Positions 7,908 to 16,962 of a stretch of DNA of 32,611 bases are shown here, piece by piece. The notes under the pieces are model-generated. The model searched no databases. It saw nothing but the letters and a program-made list of their open reading frames with translations, and had not been told where the DNA came from. Every line of letters starts with the position of its first letter. The first letter of the stretch is position 1. A program made the position numbers and the translations under genes. The DNA is from Eubacteriales bacterium OttesenSCG-928-N13 (lineage in GTDB: Bacteria; Bacillota; Clostridia; Christensenellales; Aristaeellaceae). Where the stretch lies: NCBI GenBank assembly GCA_030265545.1, contig JAJDGF010000007.1, forward strand, positions 1 to 32,611. Direction: 5' to 3'.

Positions 7908-8597
7908 ATGGCGAAGTACAGGATTCGGATACTGAAATCAGGGCCCTATGAGGTGAGCGAGAACACACCCCTGCGCATCCGGACGATCGTTCCGGACAAG
8001 CGAGGTGCGGGCGAGAAATGGGCCGAAGGAAGGGAATATCCCGCCACGACGGAGCCGTATCATCTGTGCCGCTGCGGCCATTCGAAAAACAAGCCGTTTT
8101 GCGATGGTTCGCATGCTAAGATGCATTTTGACGGCGCGGAGGTTGCGGACAAAGCGCCATATGATCAAACGGCAAAGGTGTATGAGGGGGCGAAAGTCGA
8201 CCTGATGGATCGCGAAGAATGGTGCGCGGTGGCGCGCTTTTGCGATGTCGGCGCGGGCGTCTGGCAGATGGCCGTCGAATCGGACAAGCCCAACTATGAA
8301 GAGATGGCGACATACCAGGCGTGCAACTGTCCCTCCGGCCGATTGACGATCCGCAAAAAGGACGGGACAAAAGTCGAACCGGAGCTCCCGCCCGAGGTCA
8401 ACCTTGTGCAGGACCCGGCGCGCGGCGTGCGCGGGCCGCTATGGATTACGGGTGGTGTGGAGCTCATCGGCGCAGATGGTGAATCCTATGAAATCCGCAA
8501 TCGCATGACGCTGTGCCGTTGCGGCGAATCGAGCAACATGCCCTATTGTGACGCGAGTCACCTGAACTGCTCGCATATGCGCGGCGCCGACGAATAG
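7908..8597 (+). CDS. Iron-sulfur protein with two CDGSH-type zinc-finger-like motifs
   Basis: 229 residues from the ATG at 7908, chosen for the AAAGGAGA site six to seven bases upstream; the open frame extends further 5' without a good start. The first CDGSH motif is complete: CRCGHSKNKPFCDGSH, three Cys and one His that would bind a [2Fe-2S] cluster. The middle part has EEWCAVARFCDVG and YQACNCPSGRLTIRK, resembling the divergent 4Fe-4S mono-cluster domain (Fer4_19) often joined to CDGSH domains. The second motif at the C-terminus is CRCGESSNMPYCDASH, with Ala replacing the usual Gly but all ligands kept. No signal peptide, so cytoplasmic. Likely electron transfer or redox sensing; the partner is unknown. 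It is alone between two kinase genes. Confidence 0.88.
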   Translation: MAKYRIRILKSGPYEVSENTPLRIRTIVPDKRGAGEKWAEGREYPATTEPYHLCRCGHSKNKPFCDGSHAKMHFDGAEVADKAPYDQTAKVYEGAKVDLMDREEWCAVARFCDVGAGVWQMAVESDKPNYEEMATYQACNCPSGRLTIRKKDGTKVEPELPPEVNLVQDPARGVRGPLWITGGVELIGADGESYEIRNRMTLCRCGESSNMPYCDASHLNCSHMRGADE

Positions 8598-8659
8598 CGC
8601 AGCATCGATCAAATCGAATGCTTGATCCTTCGCTCGGCCAAGCCCAAATCGCAGCGAAA

Positions 8660-8709
8660 AACGGTGCCCCACTTGCTTGTTACAGCGTAGCAACAAATGG
8701 GGCACCGTT
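8660..8709. terminator. Hairpin between convergent genes
   Basis: AACGGTGCCCCA (8660-8671) pairs with TGGGGCACCGTT (8698-8709), a perfect 12-bp stem. The loop can fold further (TTGTTAC with GTAGCAA). It sits between the CDGSH gene and the convergent PAS kinase gene, so it may terminate both transcripts. An A run (8657-8660) on the plus side gives a T run for the minus-strand transcript; there is no matching T run for the plus transcript. Confidence 0.7.
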
Positions 8710-8723
8710 CATAGCGTCACGGT

Positions 8724-11700
8724 TTATATCTCTGTGCGTTTCAGGTAATAGGAGATCTTCTCATAGAAATCATCGTAGTTGAACGGCTTGGCCAAATGGT
8801 CGTTCATGCCAACATCAAGGCACCTCTCCACGTCTTCCTTGAACGCATTCGCAGTCAGCGCAATGATGGGGATTTCCTTTGCCTTTTGTATATCCATGCT
8901 GCGAATTCGTCGTGTCGCCTCGAATCCGTCAACCTTCGGCATGTGAATGTCCATGAGGATCAAGTCATAGGCCAGCGGATTCGCTTTAAACATCTCGCAT
9001 GCGATTTCGCCATTTTCAGCCCAGTCAATTTCAACGCCGATCGGAGCGAGCATCGCCATCACAATTTCGCTGTTGATCGCAACATCCTCTGCCATGAGCA
9101 CGCGGCGGCCTGCAAAGGATGACTCTTTATCAGAGGATGCATCGATTTTGGCTGCCACATTTTCACTTTGCCCCAAACACGTGTTGATGCAGTCGATGAT
9201 GGAGGACGAAAGCAGCGGCTTTGCGATGAATTTGTCGACACCAGCCTTCAATGCTTCCTGCTCAATGGTATCCTTTGAAATGCCGGAAATCATGATCACA
9301 ACCACGCCATCGCCGTATCTCTTTCGGATTTGACGGGTCAATTCAATACCGTCCATATCCGGCATCAAAAAGTCGATAAACATGATGTTTGGTTTCACTG
9401 TTTGAATGATCTCGAATGCCTTTTGGGGTTTGGTTGCGGTCGTGCAGGCAATGCCGACATTCGAAGTGATCTGGGCAAAGTAATCGCAAATCATTTCGGA
9501 ATCATCAACAACCATAATATTCACGTTGCTCACATCGATATTCGGGTTGATTCTTTTGACAGCACTTGCGATGCCTTGCGTTGTGATGATGGTGAAGCTG
9601 AACTTCGAGCCCTTTCCAAGCTCGGATTCCACCCAAAGCTCGCCGCCCATTTGCGTCGCAATCGTCTTGCCGATCACCAGGCCCAGCCCAGTTCCGCCGA
9701 ATCGACGGCTGATCGTGTTGTCCTCCTGCTCGAACGCATTGAAAATTCGGTTCATATTTTCTCTTGAAATGCCGATGCCGTTGTCCTGCACCTCAACGAG
9801 CAATTTGTATTCGCCCGTTATCTCGTTGAATGGCTCAGCAAGACCGATATGCAGTATGATTTCACCATGCTCATCTGTGAACTTGTTCGCATTTGACAGC
9901 AAATTCATGATCAACTGCGTGAGCCGCTGCTGGTCAGAGATGATCGCGCTCGGGACATCGCTATCGACCTTGATGATGAAGTCCTGCTTTTTTTGGTCAA
10001 CCCTATATGTCATCATGTCGGTGATTCTCATGAGCATTCTTTCGATCGCAAAATCGGTATAGGAAAGCTCGAAATGCCCCGATTCGATTTTCGAAATGTC
10101 CAGGATGTCGTTGATGACGCCGAGCAAATGGTCGGATGCATCCGATACCTTTTTCAGGCAATATTTCATCTTCTCGACATCGTCCGTCTTTTGGCCAATC
10201 TCGGTCATCCCGATGATTGCGGTCATGGGCGTGCGGATTTCGTGGCTCATATTCGCAAGGAATTCCGACTTGCTTCTCTCGCTCGCCTGCGCAGCATCGC
10301 GCGCCTTGATGAGCTCCTTTTGCTGCGCACGAACCGCGGCCCAGCTCGCCTTGACCTCCCGCAGATCGCGCCCATAGGCAAACACCCTGCGCTCGCCACC
10401 ATCCCATTGGATGTTCTTCATGATCAATTCGACGGGGATGATTTCTCCATTTGCATGGCGGTGGTTCCACTCCATCTTCTTGTTGTTGTTATTGAAGCTG
10501 TCGAGCACCAGTTGCTTTCCATACTCCGCACTGAGCAATCCGTTGGGCTGAAGCCTTGTGGAATACTTCGTGAATGCGTTTTCCATCAAATCTTCTTTGC
10601 TCGTCGCGCCATAGAGATTGAGCGCTGCCAAATTGCAGTCGATCATCTCGCAATTGTTGTTGAATATGAGGCAGGCAAGTGGATCCTCGTCAAATGTGGA
10701 TTGTTGCAGTTTTTGCAGTTCTCTGGTCTTCGCCTCCTGCAAGAAGATGGCGCGCATATCACGCTGATAGATGAGCACACGTTTTTCCCCATCTGCCCAG
10801 GTGATGCTTCTTGATTCCACCTTGACAGGGAGCGGCTCGCCGCGCGCCGTTTGCTGCATCCAGTCGAATTCAAAGTGGTCGTTCGCAAACGCCTTCGCGA
10901 TGTATTCCTTCGCCAGGTCAATGCTCGCAGCGCCATTTTCTTGGTATTCCGCCGAATACTTCGTAAAGACATGTTTGAGCAGATCATCCTTGGATTCCAC
11001 CCCGTACATTTGAAATGCATGCTTATTGCAATCGAAAATCTCGAACTCCTCATTTATGGCAAAGACGGCATACGGGGAGTGATCAAGCATGGATTGGGAC
11101 ACTTCTTGCGCAGTTTTTAGCCTTTCGTTGGCCTGCTCAATTTCCCTCAAATCGCGCATATAGCCAGCCAAGAGCTTCCTGCCATTTGTCATGATGCCCT
11201 TGAGCGTTGCTTCAGTCGGTAGCATCTCGCCGCTCGGCAATGTATAAAACAGCTTGTATTGAACCCCGCCCGTTTCAAGGGCTTGCATGCGCTTTCTCGC
11301 GACCAACTCCATCGTGTCGGACCCGTCCGGCTGCGTCCCAAGCAACGCCTTGTAGTAGTTCTTCAGCAGATCGTCCTTATTCTCGTACTCCAGCAACGAG
11401 ACCGCAGTTTCGTTGCAATCAATCATGTTCAGGTTCTCATCGATCAGCACGAAGGCAAACGGCGTCGCATCCAGCATGAGGCGCGCATATTTCTCCGCTT
11501 CTTTGACCTTTTCCTGTTCTGCATACATCTGTGTCAGGTCACGGAATGTGCCCATAAGCATCTGCTTGTTGTGAATATCGATACACTGGATCGTAGTGAT
11601 GCCGTGCAATGGCTTGCCGGAAGGCGGCTGATAGGTGAAATCATATTCGGCCTTGCCCTCTTCAAAGGCTTTCTTGCGCATTTCAGCCGATACATCACGA

Positions 11701-12335
11701 CTGCTTTTTCCGTTGGGCTGATACTCGGGAACCATCGAGCTATAGTTTGCGATGAATTCCGCCTTGCTTTTCGCCTCGCCCATCTCAACGGCGGTCAAAT
11801 TGCAATCCACAACGCCGAGCTTTTTGTCAACGAGCAACGTCGCAAACGGCAATCCTTCCAGCATCGCTTCCAAGCGGACGTTGTCATTTTGCAGCGCAAC
11901 CAGCTCGTTCTGCTGTGTGATTTGGTCAGAGATATCCAGAATGCTCCCATATAGGAATGTCAGCTTTTTATCTTCATCATGAATGGGCAGCGTGTTATAT
12001 ACATACAGCCAGCGATATTCACGCGTCGATTGATTCAATACACGAAACGATATGTCGGCCGAATTCATCGTTCCATCAATTGTCAGAAGGTTCTCTATGA
12101 TTCGCTGCCTGTCATCTTCATGACAGACATTCTCGACATAGTCTGTCCAGCAAAATGAAAGCACCTTTTGCGGTATCCCATACAGCGATTCATTCGTTTT
12201 AAGGCCTTGAATCGTAATGGTATCCCGTTCAATGTCAATTTCATAGAGAGATATCACTTGCTCATCTACGATCCTGGGAACATAGATCTCATTCACATTG
12301 TTCACAAATGTACTGTCTGAATGATGAAACTGCAT
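8724..12335 (-). CDS. Soluble multi-PAS hybrid histidine kinase with two receivers
   Basis: 1203 residues from the ATG at 12335, which has GAGGT five bases upstream; a GTG further up overlaps that site. No membrane segment, so cytoplasmic. Domain order: PAS1 (about 20-140, ending FLYGSILDIS); four more PAS domains that resemble each other, each with a [VIM][IVF]DCN motif (about 150-275, 280-400, 410-535, 545-660); a coiled coil (AQQKELIKARDAAQASERSK); HisKA with His698 in [15 protein letters not shown]; HATPase (NLLSNANKFTDE, DNGIGIS, GGTGLGLVIGK); REC1 with Asp988 in FIDFLMPDMDG; REC2 with Asp1129 in ILMDIHMPKVDG. No Hpt domain. Likely integrates several cytoplasmic redox or ligand signals. 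A weak promoter (TTAACG at 12380-12385, 18-bp spacer, TATACA at 12356-12361) lies upstream. The gene is more AT-rich than its neighbours. Confidence 0.93.
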   Translation of the reverse strand: MQFHHSDSTFVNNVNEIYVPRIVDEQVISLYEIDIERDTITIQGLKTNESLYGIPQKVLSFCWTDYVENVCHEDDRQRIIENLLTIDGTMNSADISFRVLNQSTREYRWLYVYNTLPIHDEDKKLTFLYGSILDISDQITQQNELVALQNDNVRLEAMLEGLPFATLLVDKKLGVVDCNLTAVEMGEAKSKAEFIANYSSMVPEYQPNGKSSRDVSAEMRKKAFEEGKAEYDFTYQPPSGKPLHGITTIQCIDIHNKQMLMGTFRDLTQMYAEQEKVKEAEKYARLMLDATPFAFVLIDENLNMIDCNETAVSLLEYENKDDLLKNYYKALLGTQPDGSDTMELVARKRMQALETGGVQYKLFYTLPSGEMLPTEATLKGIMTNGRKLLAGYMRDLREIEQANERLKTAQEVSQSMLDHSPYAVFAINEEFEIFDCNKHAFQMYGVESKDDLLKHVFTKYSAEYQENGAASIDLAKEYIAKAFANDHFEFDWMQQTARGEPLPVKVESRSITWADGEKRVLIYQRDMRAIFLQEAKTRELQKLQQSTFDEDPLACLIFNNNCEMIDCNLAALNLYGATSKEDLMENAFTKYSTRLQPNGLLSAEYGKQLVLDSFNNNNKKMEWNHRHANGEIIPVELIMKNIQWDGGERRVFAYGRDLREVKASWAAVRAQQKELIKARDAAQASERSKSEFLANMSHEIRTPMTAIIGMTEIGQKTDDVEKMKYCLKKVSDASDHLLGVINDILDISKIESGHFELSYTDFAIERMLMRITDMMTYRVDQKKQDFIIKVDSDVPSAIISDQQRLTQLIMNLLSNANKFTDEHGEIILHIGLAEPFNEITGEYKLLVEVQDNGIGISRENMNRIFNAFEQEDNTISRRFGGTGLGLVIGKTIATQMGGELWVESELGKGSKFSFTIITTQGIASAVKRINPNIDVSNVNIMVVDDSEMICDYFAQITSNVGIACTTATKPQKAFEIIQTVKPNIMFIDFLMPDMDGIELTRQIRKRYGDGVVVIMISGISKDTIEQEALKAGVDKFIAKPLLSSSIIDCINTCLGQSENVAAKIDASSDKESSFAGRRVLMAEDVAINSEIVMAMLAPIGVEIDWAENGEIACEMFKANPLAYDLILMDIHMPKVDGFEATRRIRSMDIQKAKEIPIIALTANAFKEDVERCLDVGMNDHLAKPFNYDDFYEKISYYLKRTEI

Positions 12336-12482
12336 ACCGCACCTCACTTTGCCGTTGTATAAACGCTGAAGAAATATTGCGTTAAAAATCTGCCATTTTT
12401 TGCCTATATATGCTCTATAACATTAGCAGTTATTAAGAAATTAGTCAAGTAAAATAAACACTTCCGATATTGTGCCAGTGGT

Positions 12483-12757
12483 CGGCATGTTGACACAACA
12501 AACAATCTGGGCGCCGCGTTTGCATAAACGAGAGGCCCAGACTGAAAACAAACCCACTGGGAGGCATGGAGGGTGTGAACCCTCCATACTCAAACCGCAG
12601 CTGGCGACATGCGCGTTGGGGAGGAGCGCACCAAGTGTGCGCTACCTTGCGGAATTTCTGACCGTGGAGTGTTGTCTTAGAAAAACCCGCCTTCGTTTCC
12701 ATCCGAGGAGAAGTCCTCTGGGCTTCGACGAGGGCGTGTTGACGACCGTCAACATGC
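12483..12757. other. Gene-free stretch with a series of hairpins and a diverged direct repeat
   Basis: In the 469-bp gap 12336-12804 I see no credible gene. Successive inverted repeats occur at 12506-12541 (TCTGGGC/GCCCAGA enclosing CGTTTgcatAAACG), 12566-12587 (ATGGAGGGT/ACCCTCCAT), 12625-12643 (AGCGCAC/GTGCGCT), 12705-12718 (GAGGA/TCCTC) and 12737-12754 (TGTTGACG/CGTCAACA). The block 12511-12530 (GCGCCGCGTTTGCATAAACG) matches 12763-12782 in the fucI terminator at 18 of 20 positions, and TGTTGAC precedes both copies by 23-26 bp. The stretch could be a structured RNA, a decayed repeat element or a duplication of terminator sequence; I do not recognise a known family. Confidence 0.4.
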
Positions 12758-12788
12758 AAAAAGCGCCGCGTTTACATCAACGCGGCGC
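12758..12788 (-). terminator. Rho-independent terminator of the fucose isomerase gene
   Basis: On the minus strand GCGCCGCGTT (from 12788) pairs with AACGCGGCGC (ending 12763) over a 6-nt loop and is followed by a T run (12762-12758). It begins 17 bp after the fucI stop codon. Confidence 0.85.
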
Positions 12789-12804
12789 CCCATGGATATA
12801 TGGA

Positions 12805-14631
12805 TTATTTCTTGCCGTAGAGTGGGCCGAAGTTGGCGCAGGCACGATAGTCAGCGCCCTCGCGATCCTGGGTGCCAAAAGAGTTCCATGCCGTGGGACG
12901 GAACAGATCGTCGTCCGAGACATTGTGCATGCACACCGGGATGCGCAGCATGGACGCCAACGTGATCAGGTCGGAGCCGATGTGGCCATAGTTGAACGCG
13001 CCGTGGTTCGCGCCCCAGTTGTTCATGACCGAATACACATCCTTGAACGCGCCTTCGCCGGTCAGGCGGGGTGCGAAATAGGTGGTCGGCCAGGTGGGGT
13101 CGGTGCGGTCGTTGATGATTTTGTGCACGTCGTCTGGCAGCGTGACCGTCCAGCCTTCGGCGATTTGCAGCACCGGGCCCAGGCCATCAATCATGTTCAG
13201 ACGCGTCATGGTGATGGGCATGCCGCCCTTGGTGCGCAGGTTGGAGGAATATCCGCCGCCCCTAAAATAGCCCAGATCGCCATAGCAGTATTGCGTGGCA
13301 TCCATGCAGGCCGCGGCCTCTTCGCTCGAGATGTCCCACCAGTGCTTCATGCAGGGCTTGCCATCGGCATCCGAGCATTCGCCCGTGGCGTCCAGTGTGA
13401 CGGCGCCCGAGTTGATCAGATGGATCACGCCACCCTCTGCGCCATTTGCCGGCTTCCAGCCGCTGACGCGCTCAATCGCCTCCGGGCTCCAGTAGGTGCG
13501 CACGTCCGCGAAGCCGGATGCGGTGCCGGTCAGATGCTTGCCCAGCAGCATGCAGATGCCGTTCAGCGCATCGTTTTCGGTCGCGACCACCATGGGCTCG
13601 CGAATGCCGTTCCAGTCATAGCTGCTGCACAGCAGCGATTCCATGAAATCGCCATTCGGGAAATGATCCGTCCACTGGCGCTGTCCCTGGAAGCCGGAAG
13701 CCACGGCATTGTGCCCGCAGGATTCCTCCACGAAACCCATCTCGGCCAGCTTCTCGTTGCCGATCATCAGATCGCGGCCGATCATCACCATCTTGATGCT
13801 GTCGTCCAGCACCTTCTGTTTTTGCTCGGGCGAATGCTGCATCGCCTCGGGGTTCTTGTCCCAGCCGATGTTCACGTTTTCCTTCACCCACGCCTGCGCG
13901 CGCGCGAACTCCTCGGGATCATAGATGTTCTCTTCCCAGCGGCGCACGAACTCGGACATGTCGATCGATTCCACGCGCATGCCTAGATACTTCTCAAACA
14001 GCGGCGGGTTCACCATGGAGCCCGCGATGCCCATCGCCGTGCCGCCCATGCTCAGATAGGACTTGCCGCGGATGGTGGCTACGGTCAACGCAGCGCGCGC
14101 AAACTGCAGCAGCTTCTCGCCCACATCGGCGGGGATGTTGGCGGCGTCTTTGGAATCCATCACGTCATGGCCATAGATGCCGAACGCGGGCAGCCCCTTT
14201 TGGCTGTGCGCGGCCAGCACCGCGGCCAGATACACCGCGCCCGGGCGCTCTGTGCCGTTGAAGCCCCAGATGGCCTTCGGGGTGAAGGGGTCCATGTCCA
14301 TGGTCTCGGAACCGTAGCACCAGCAGGGGGTGACCGAGATGGACACACCCACGTTCTCTCGCGCGAATTTGTCGGCGCAATCGGCCGCTTCCTTCACGCC
14401 GCCGATCGTGCTGTCCGCGATCACGCACTCCACCGGCAGCCCGCAGCTGTGGCGCAGGTTCTTGCTCAGAAAATCGGCAGCGGCCTGGGCCATCTGCATG
14501 GTCTGCTCCTCCAGACTCTCGCGCACGCCGCGACGGCGGCCGTCAATGCAGGGGCGAATGCCGATCTTGGGCAGCGATCCTCTGGTGTGGTTGACCGGGC
14601 TGGTCATGGGGAATGCTTTGGGATTGGCCAT
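12805..14631 (-). CDS. fucI: L-fucose isomerase
   Basis: 608 residues, close to the roughly 590 of the E. coli enzyme, which converts L-fucose to L-fuculose (also D-arabinose to D-ribulose) using Mn2+. Recognisable blocks are [20 protein letters not shown] near the N-terminus, [34 protein letters not shown] in the middle, and the active-site stretch [20 protein letters not shown], whose Asp belongs to the metal site. The late [16 protein letters not shown] block also fits the family. A GGAGGT ribosome binding site lies nine bases before the ATG. No fuculokinase, aldolase or transporter lies next to it; it is a single-gene unit with its own promoter and terminator, divergent from a sugar-nucleotide operon. 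The rest of the fucose pathway must be elsewhere. Confidence 0.95.
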   Translation of the reverse strand: MANPKAFPMTSPVNHTRGSLPKIGIRPCIDGRRRGVRESLEEQTMQMAQAAADFLSKNLRHSCGLPVECVIADSTIGGVKEAADCADKFARENVGVSISVTPCWCYGSETMDMDPFTPKAIWGFNGTERPGAVYLAAVLAAHSQKGLPAFGIYGHDVMDSKDAANIPADVGEKLLQFARAALTVATIRGKSYLSMGGTAMGIAGSMVNPPLFEKYLGMRVESIDMSEFVRRWEENIYDPEEFARAQAWVKENVNIGWDKNPEAMQHSPEQKQKVLDDSIKMVMIGRDLMIGNEKLAEMGFVEESCGHNAVASGFQGQRQWTDHFPNGDFMESLLCSSYDWNGIREPMVVATENDALNGICMLLGKHLTGTASGFADVRTYWSPEAIERVSGWKPANGAEGGVIHLINSGAVTLDATGECSDADGKPCMKHWWDISSEEAAACMDATQYCYGDLGYFRGGGYSSNLRTKGGMPITMTRLNMIDGLGPVLQIAEGWTVTLPDDVHKIINDRTDPTWPTTYFAPRLTGEGAFKDVYSVMNNWGANHGAFNYGHIGSDLITLASMLRIPVCMHNVSDDDLFRPTAWNSFGTQDREGADYRACANFGPLYGKK

Positions 14632-14686
14632 GAATCATTACCTCCTATAATATATTGATGAATATGGTACGATGCCTAATGCTACC

Positions 14687-14715
14687 ATTATACATGTGTT
14701 TTACGCCTGCTGCAA
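14687..14715 (-). promoter_or_regulatory. Promoter of fucI
   Basis: Minus-strand TTGCAG (14710-14715), 17-bp spacer and consensus TATAAT (14687-14692), about 55 bp before the fucI start codon. Confidence 0.65.
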
Positions 14716-14748
14716 GTGTTGAATTTGCTATCCAATGCGCGGAAATTG

Positions 14749-14757
14749 TGATATAAT
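14749..14757 (+). promoter_or_regulatory. Extended -10 promoter of the epimerase-kinase-nucleotidyltransferase operon
   Basis: TGATATAAT (14749-14757) is an extended -10 element with a consensus hexamer. No good -35 lies at the right distance. It is 53 bp before the start at 14811 and divergent from the fucI promoter. Confidence 0.5.
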
Positions 14758-14810
14758 ATCACGGAAATGGAATGCATGCGGCGCAATTGCTCCGCCATAG
14801 GAGGACAACC

Positions 14811-15782
14811 ATGCGTGTGATGGTGACGGGCGGCGCCGGGTTCATCGGCTCGCAGCTGTCTAAGCAGCTGATTGCGCGGGGCGATCAGGTGCTGGCAATC
14901 GACAATTTCAACGATTTTTATGATCCTGCATTGAAGCGCAACAACGTGCGCGAGATCGAGCAGCTGGATCATCATTCGCGCTTTCAATTGGCCGAGATCG
15001 ACATTCGGGATGCGCAGGCGCTGGAGGCCGCGTTTTCCTCGTTCAAGCCGGATGCCGTGGTGCATCTGGCGGCCTATGCGGGCGTGCGCCCTTCGATTGA
15101 GAACCCCGCGCTGTATGGCGATGTGAACCTGATGGGCACCATCCGTTTGCTTGAAGCCATGAACCGGTTTGGGGTAAAGCGGTTGGCGTTCGCGTCCAGC
15201 TCGTCGGTGTATGGCAGCAACAAAAAGGTGCCGTTCAGCGAGTCGGATGCTGTCGATCACCCGATCTCGCCCTACGCCGCCACCAAGAAGGCGGGGGAAT
15301 TGATCACCCACACCTATCACGCGCTGCATGGGTTCAGCGTGGCCTGCTTGCGGTTTTTCACCGTGTATGGCCCCTCTCAGCGCCCCGATCTGGCGATCTG
15401 CAAATTCTGCACCATGATTGAGCGCGGCGAACCCATCCCGGTGTTCGGCGATGGCTCCACGATGCGCGATTATACCTATATCGACGACATCCTGGATGGC
15501 GTCACAAAGGCGCTCGACTGGACAGCGGGCGAGCCAAAATATGACATCTTCAATCTGGGCGAGAGCCACACCGTGACCCTCACCGAGATGATTGAGACCA
15601 TTGAGCAGGAGATGGGGCAGAAGGCCGTCATCCGCCGCATGCCGATGCAGCCGGGGGACGTGGAAAAGACCTATGCGGACATCTCCCATTCGAAGGACGT
15701 GCTGGGCTACAATCCCACCACGCCGTTCAAAGAGGGCATCCGAAAATACATCGCATGGCGCAAGGGGATCAAGCATGACTGA
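14811..15782 (+). CDS. NAD-dependent nucleotide-sugar epimerase, UDP-glucuronate 4-epimerase-like
   Basis: 323 residues from the ATG at 14811, which has AGGAGG six bases upstream. This is an extended short-chain dehydrogenase: the NAD-binding GGAGFIG is at residues 7-13, the Ser block reads AFASSSSVYGS, and the catalytic YAATK (Tyr-x3-Lys) follows. The sequence FSESDAVDHPISPYAATKKAGE and the block LRFFTVYGPSQRPDLA match UDP-glucuronate 4-epimerases (GAE type), which interconvert UDP-GlcA and UDP-GalA, better than GalE. The next two genes, a GHMP sugar kinase and a nucleotidyltransferase, overlap in series and point to activated uronic acid or hexose metabolism. Substrate choice between UDP-glucose and UDP-glucuronate cannot be proven by eye. 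Confidence 0.88.
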   Translation: MRVMVTGGAGFIGSQLSKQLIARGDQVLAIDNFNDFYDPALKRNNVREIEQLDHHSRFQLAEIDIRDAQALEAAFSSFKPDAVVHLAAYAGVRPSIENPALYGDVNLMGTIRLLEAMNRFGVKRLAFASSSSVYGSNKKVPFSESDAVDHPISPYAATKKAGELITHTYHALHGFSVACLRFFTVYGPSQRPDLAICKFCTMIERGEPIPVFGDGSTMRDYTYIDDILDGVTKALDWTAGEPKYDIFNLGESHTVTLTEMIETIEQEMGQKAVIRRMPMQPGDVEKTYADISHSKDVLGYNPTTPFKEGIRKYIAWRKGIKHD

Positions 15783-16962
15783 CATTCAATCGATATTCGC
15801 CGAGCGTTTCCCGTCCGAAAAGGGCGAGGTGCGGCGCGTGTTCTCGCCCTATCGCGTGTGCCCCTTGGGCGCGCATGTGGATCATCAATTTGGCTTCGTG
15901 TCCGGCTTCGCGATCGATCAGGGGGTGGAGCTGGCGTATCAGCCTACAGGCTCCGACCAGATCGTGCTGATCAGCGAGGACTTCCCCGGCGAGGTGCGTT
16001 TTTCGGTTGGGGAGCGCATGCCGCAGCGCATGGACGACTGGGGCGATTTCGCGCGCGGCTGCGTGTGGGCACTGGGGAAGCAGTTCCCCTTGACGCACGG
16101 GTTTCGGGGCGTGGTGCGCGGCGCGTTGCCGATCGGGGGGCTGTCCTCCTCGGCGGCGGTGATTCTGTGCTATCTGCAGGCGTTGATCGCGCTGCATGAC
16201 CTGAGCATATCGCCCGAGGAATTGATTGAGCTGGCGCTGCAGGCCGAAAAGGATTATGTGGGCATGAGCGTGGGCAAACTGGATCAGTCCTGTGAGGTGC
16301 ATTCAAAGCAGAACCACCTGTTGTATCTGGACACGCGCGATCAGCAGTTTGAGCTGATCGAGACGCCCGAGAACATGCCCGAATTTGATTTTCTGGTGGT
16401 GTATTCCGGGCTTTCGCGCAAGCTGGGCAGCGGGTTCAACCACCGCGTGGACGAATTGAAGGCCGCCAGCTGGTATCTGAAGGCGCTGGCCGGGATGGAG
16501 CTTGGTTCGTTTGCCGAATCGCGGCTCCGGGACATCCCATCCGAGCTGTTTTGGCGCCATGAAAACCAGCTGCCCGAGCCGTTCCGCCGCCGCGCGAGAC
16601 ACTTTTATACCGAGTGCGAGCGCGTGCAAAAGGGCGCGCAGCTGTGGCGCGAGGGAGACTTGGCTGGATTTGGTCAGCTGGTGTTTGAATCGGGCCGCAG
16701 CTCGATTGAGAACTACGAAACTGGCTCCGAGCACCTGATCGCGCTGTATGAGGCGCTGCGTGAGGCGACCGGCGTGTATGGTGCGCGGTTCAGCGGCGCG
16801 GGGTTCAAGGGCTGCTGCATCGCACTGATCGACCCGGCCTATCGGGACGAAATCACGCGCTTCGTGTCCGATCGCTATCTTGCGCAATACCCCGAATTGA
16901 AGGACGTGTTCTCCACCCACATTTGCCACACGGCTGACGGAGTGGGGGTGGCGCGCGCATGA
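15775..16962 (+). CDS. GHMP-family sugar-1-kinase, galacturonokinase/galactokinase-like
   Basis: 395 residues from the ATG at 15775, overlapping the epimerase gene by 8 bp; AAGGGG lies upstream. All three GHMP motifs are seen: motif 1 FSPYRVCPLGAHVDHQFG (about 21-38), motif 2 LPIGGLSSSAAVIL (ATP-binding loop), and motif 3 GARFSGAGFKGCCIAL near the C-terminus. In galactokinase motif 1 is usually GRVNLIGEHxDY. The form here, PYRxCPLGAHxDHQ, is what I recall from plant galacturonic acid kinase. A kinase making galacturonate-1-phosphate (or a related sugar-1-phosphate) is therefore likelier than plain galactokinase. The genes on both sides would convert the product to a UDP-sugar and epimerise it. 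Cytoplasmic. Confidence 0.85.
   Translation: MTDIQSIFAERFPSEKGEVRRVFSPYRVCPLGAHVDHQFGFVSGFAIDQGVELAYQPTGSDQIVLISEDFPGEVRFSVGERMPQRMDDWGDFARGCVWALGKQFPLTHGFRGVVRGALPIGGLSSSAAVILCYLQALIALHDLSISPEELIELALQAEKDYVGMSVGKLDQSCEVHSKQNHLLYLDTRDQQFELIETPENMPEFDFLVVYSGLSRKLGSGFNHRVDELKAASWYLKALAGMELGSFAESRLRDIPSELFWRHENQLPEPFRRRARHFYTECERVQKGAQLWREGDLAGFGQLVFESGRSSIENYETGSEHLIALYEALREATGVYGARFSGAGFKGCCIALIDPAYRDEITRFVSDRYLAQYPELKDVFSTHICHTADGVGVARA

Noticed and set aside
12445..12759. 104-codon minus-strand frame in the hairpin region
   Set aside because: Its start lies only a few bases past the fucI terminator with no ribosome binding site, and the hairpins interrupt it; treated as non-coding, though conservation across genomes would change this.
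12472..13986. 504-codon plus-strand frame across the hairpin gap and fucI
   Set aside because: Most of it is antisense to conserved fucI sequence, and no ribosome binding site or domain is evident.
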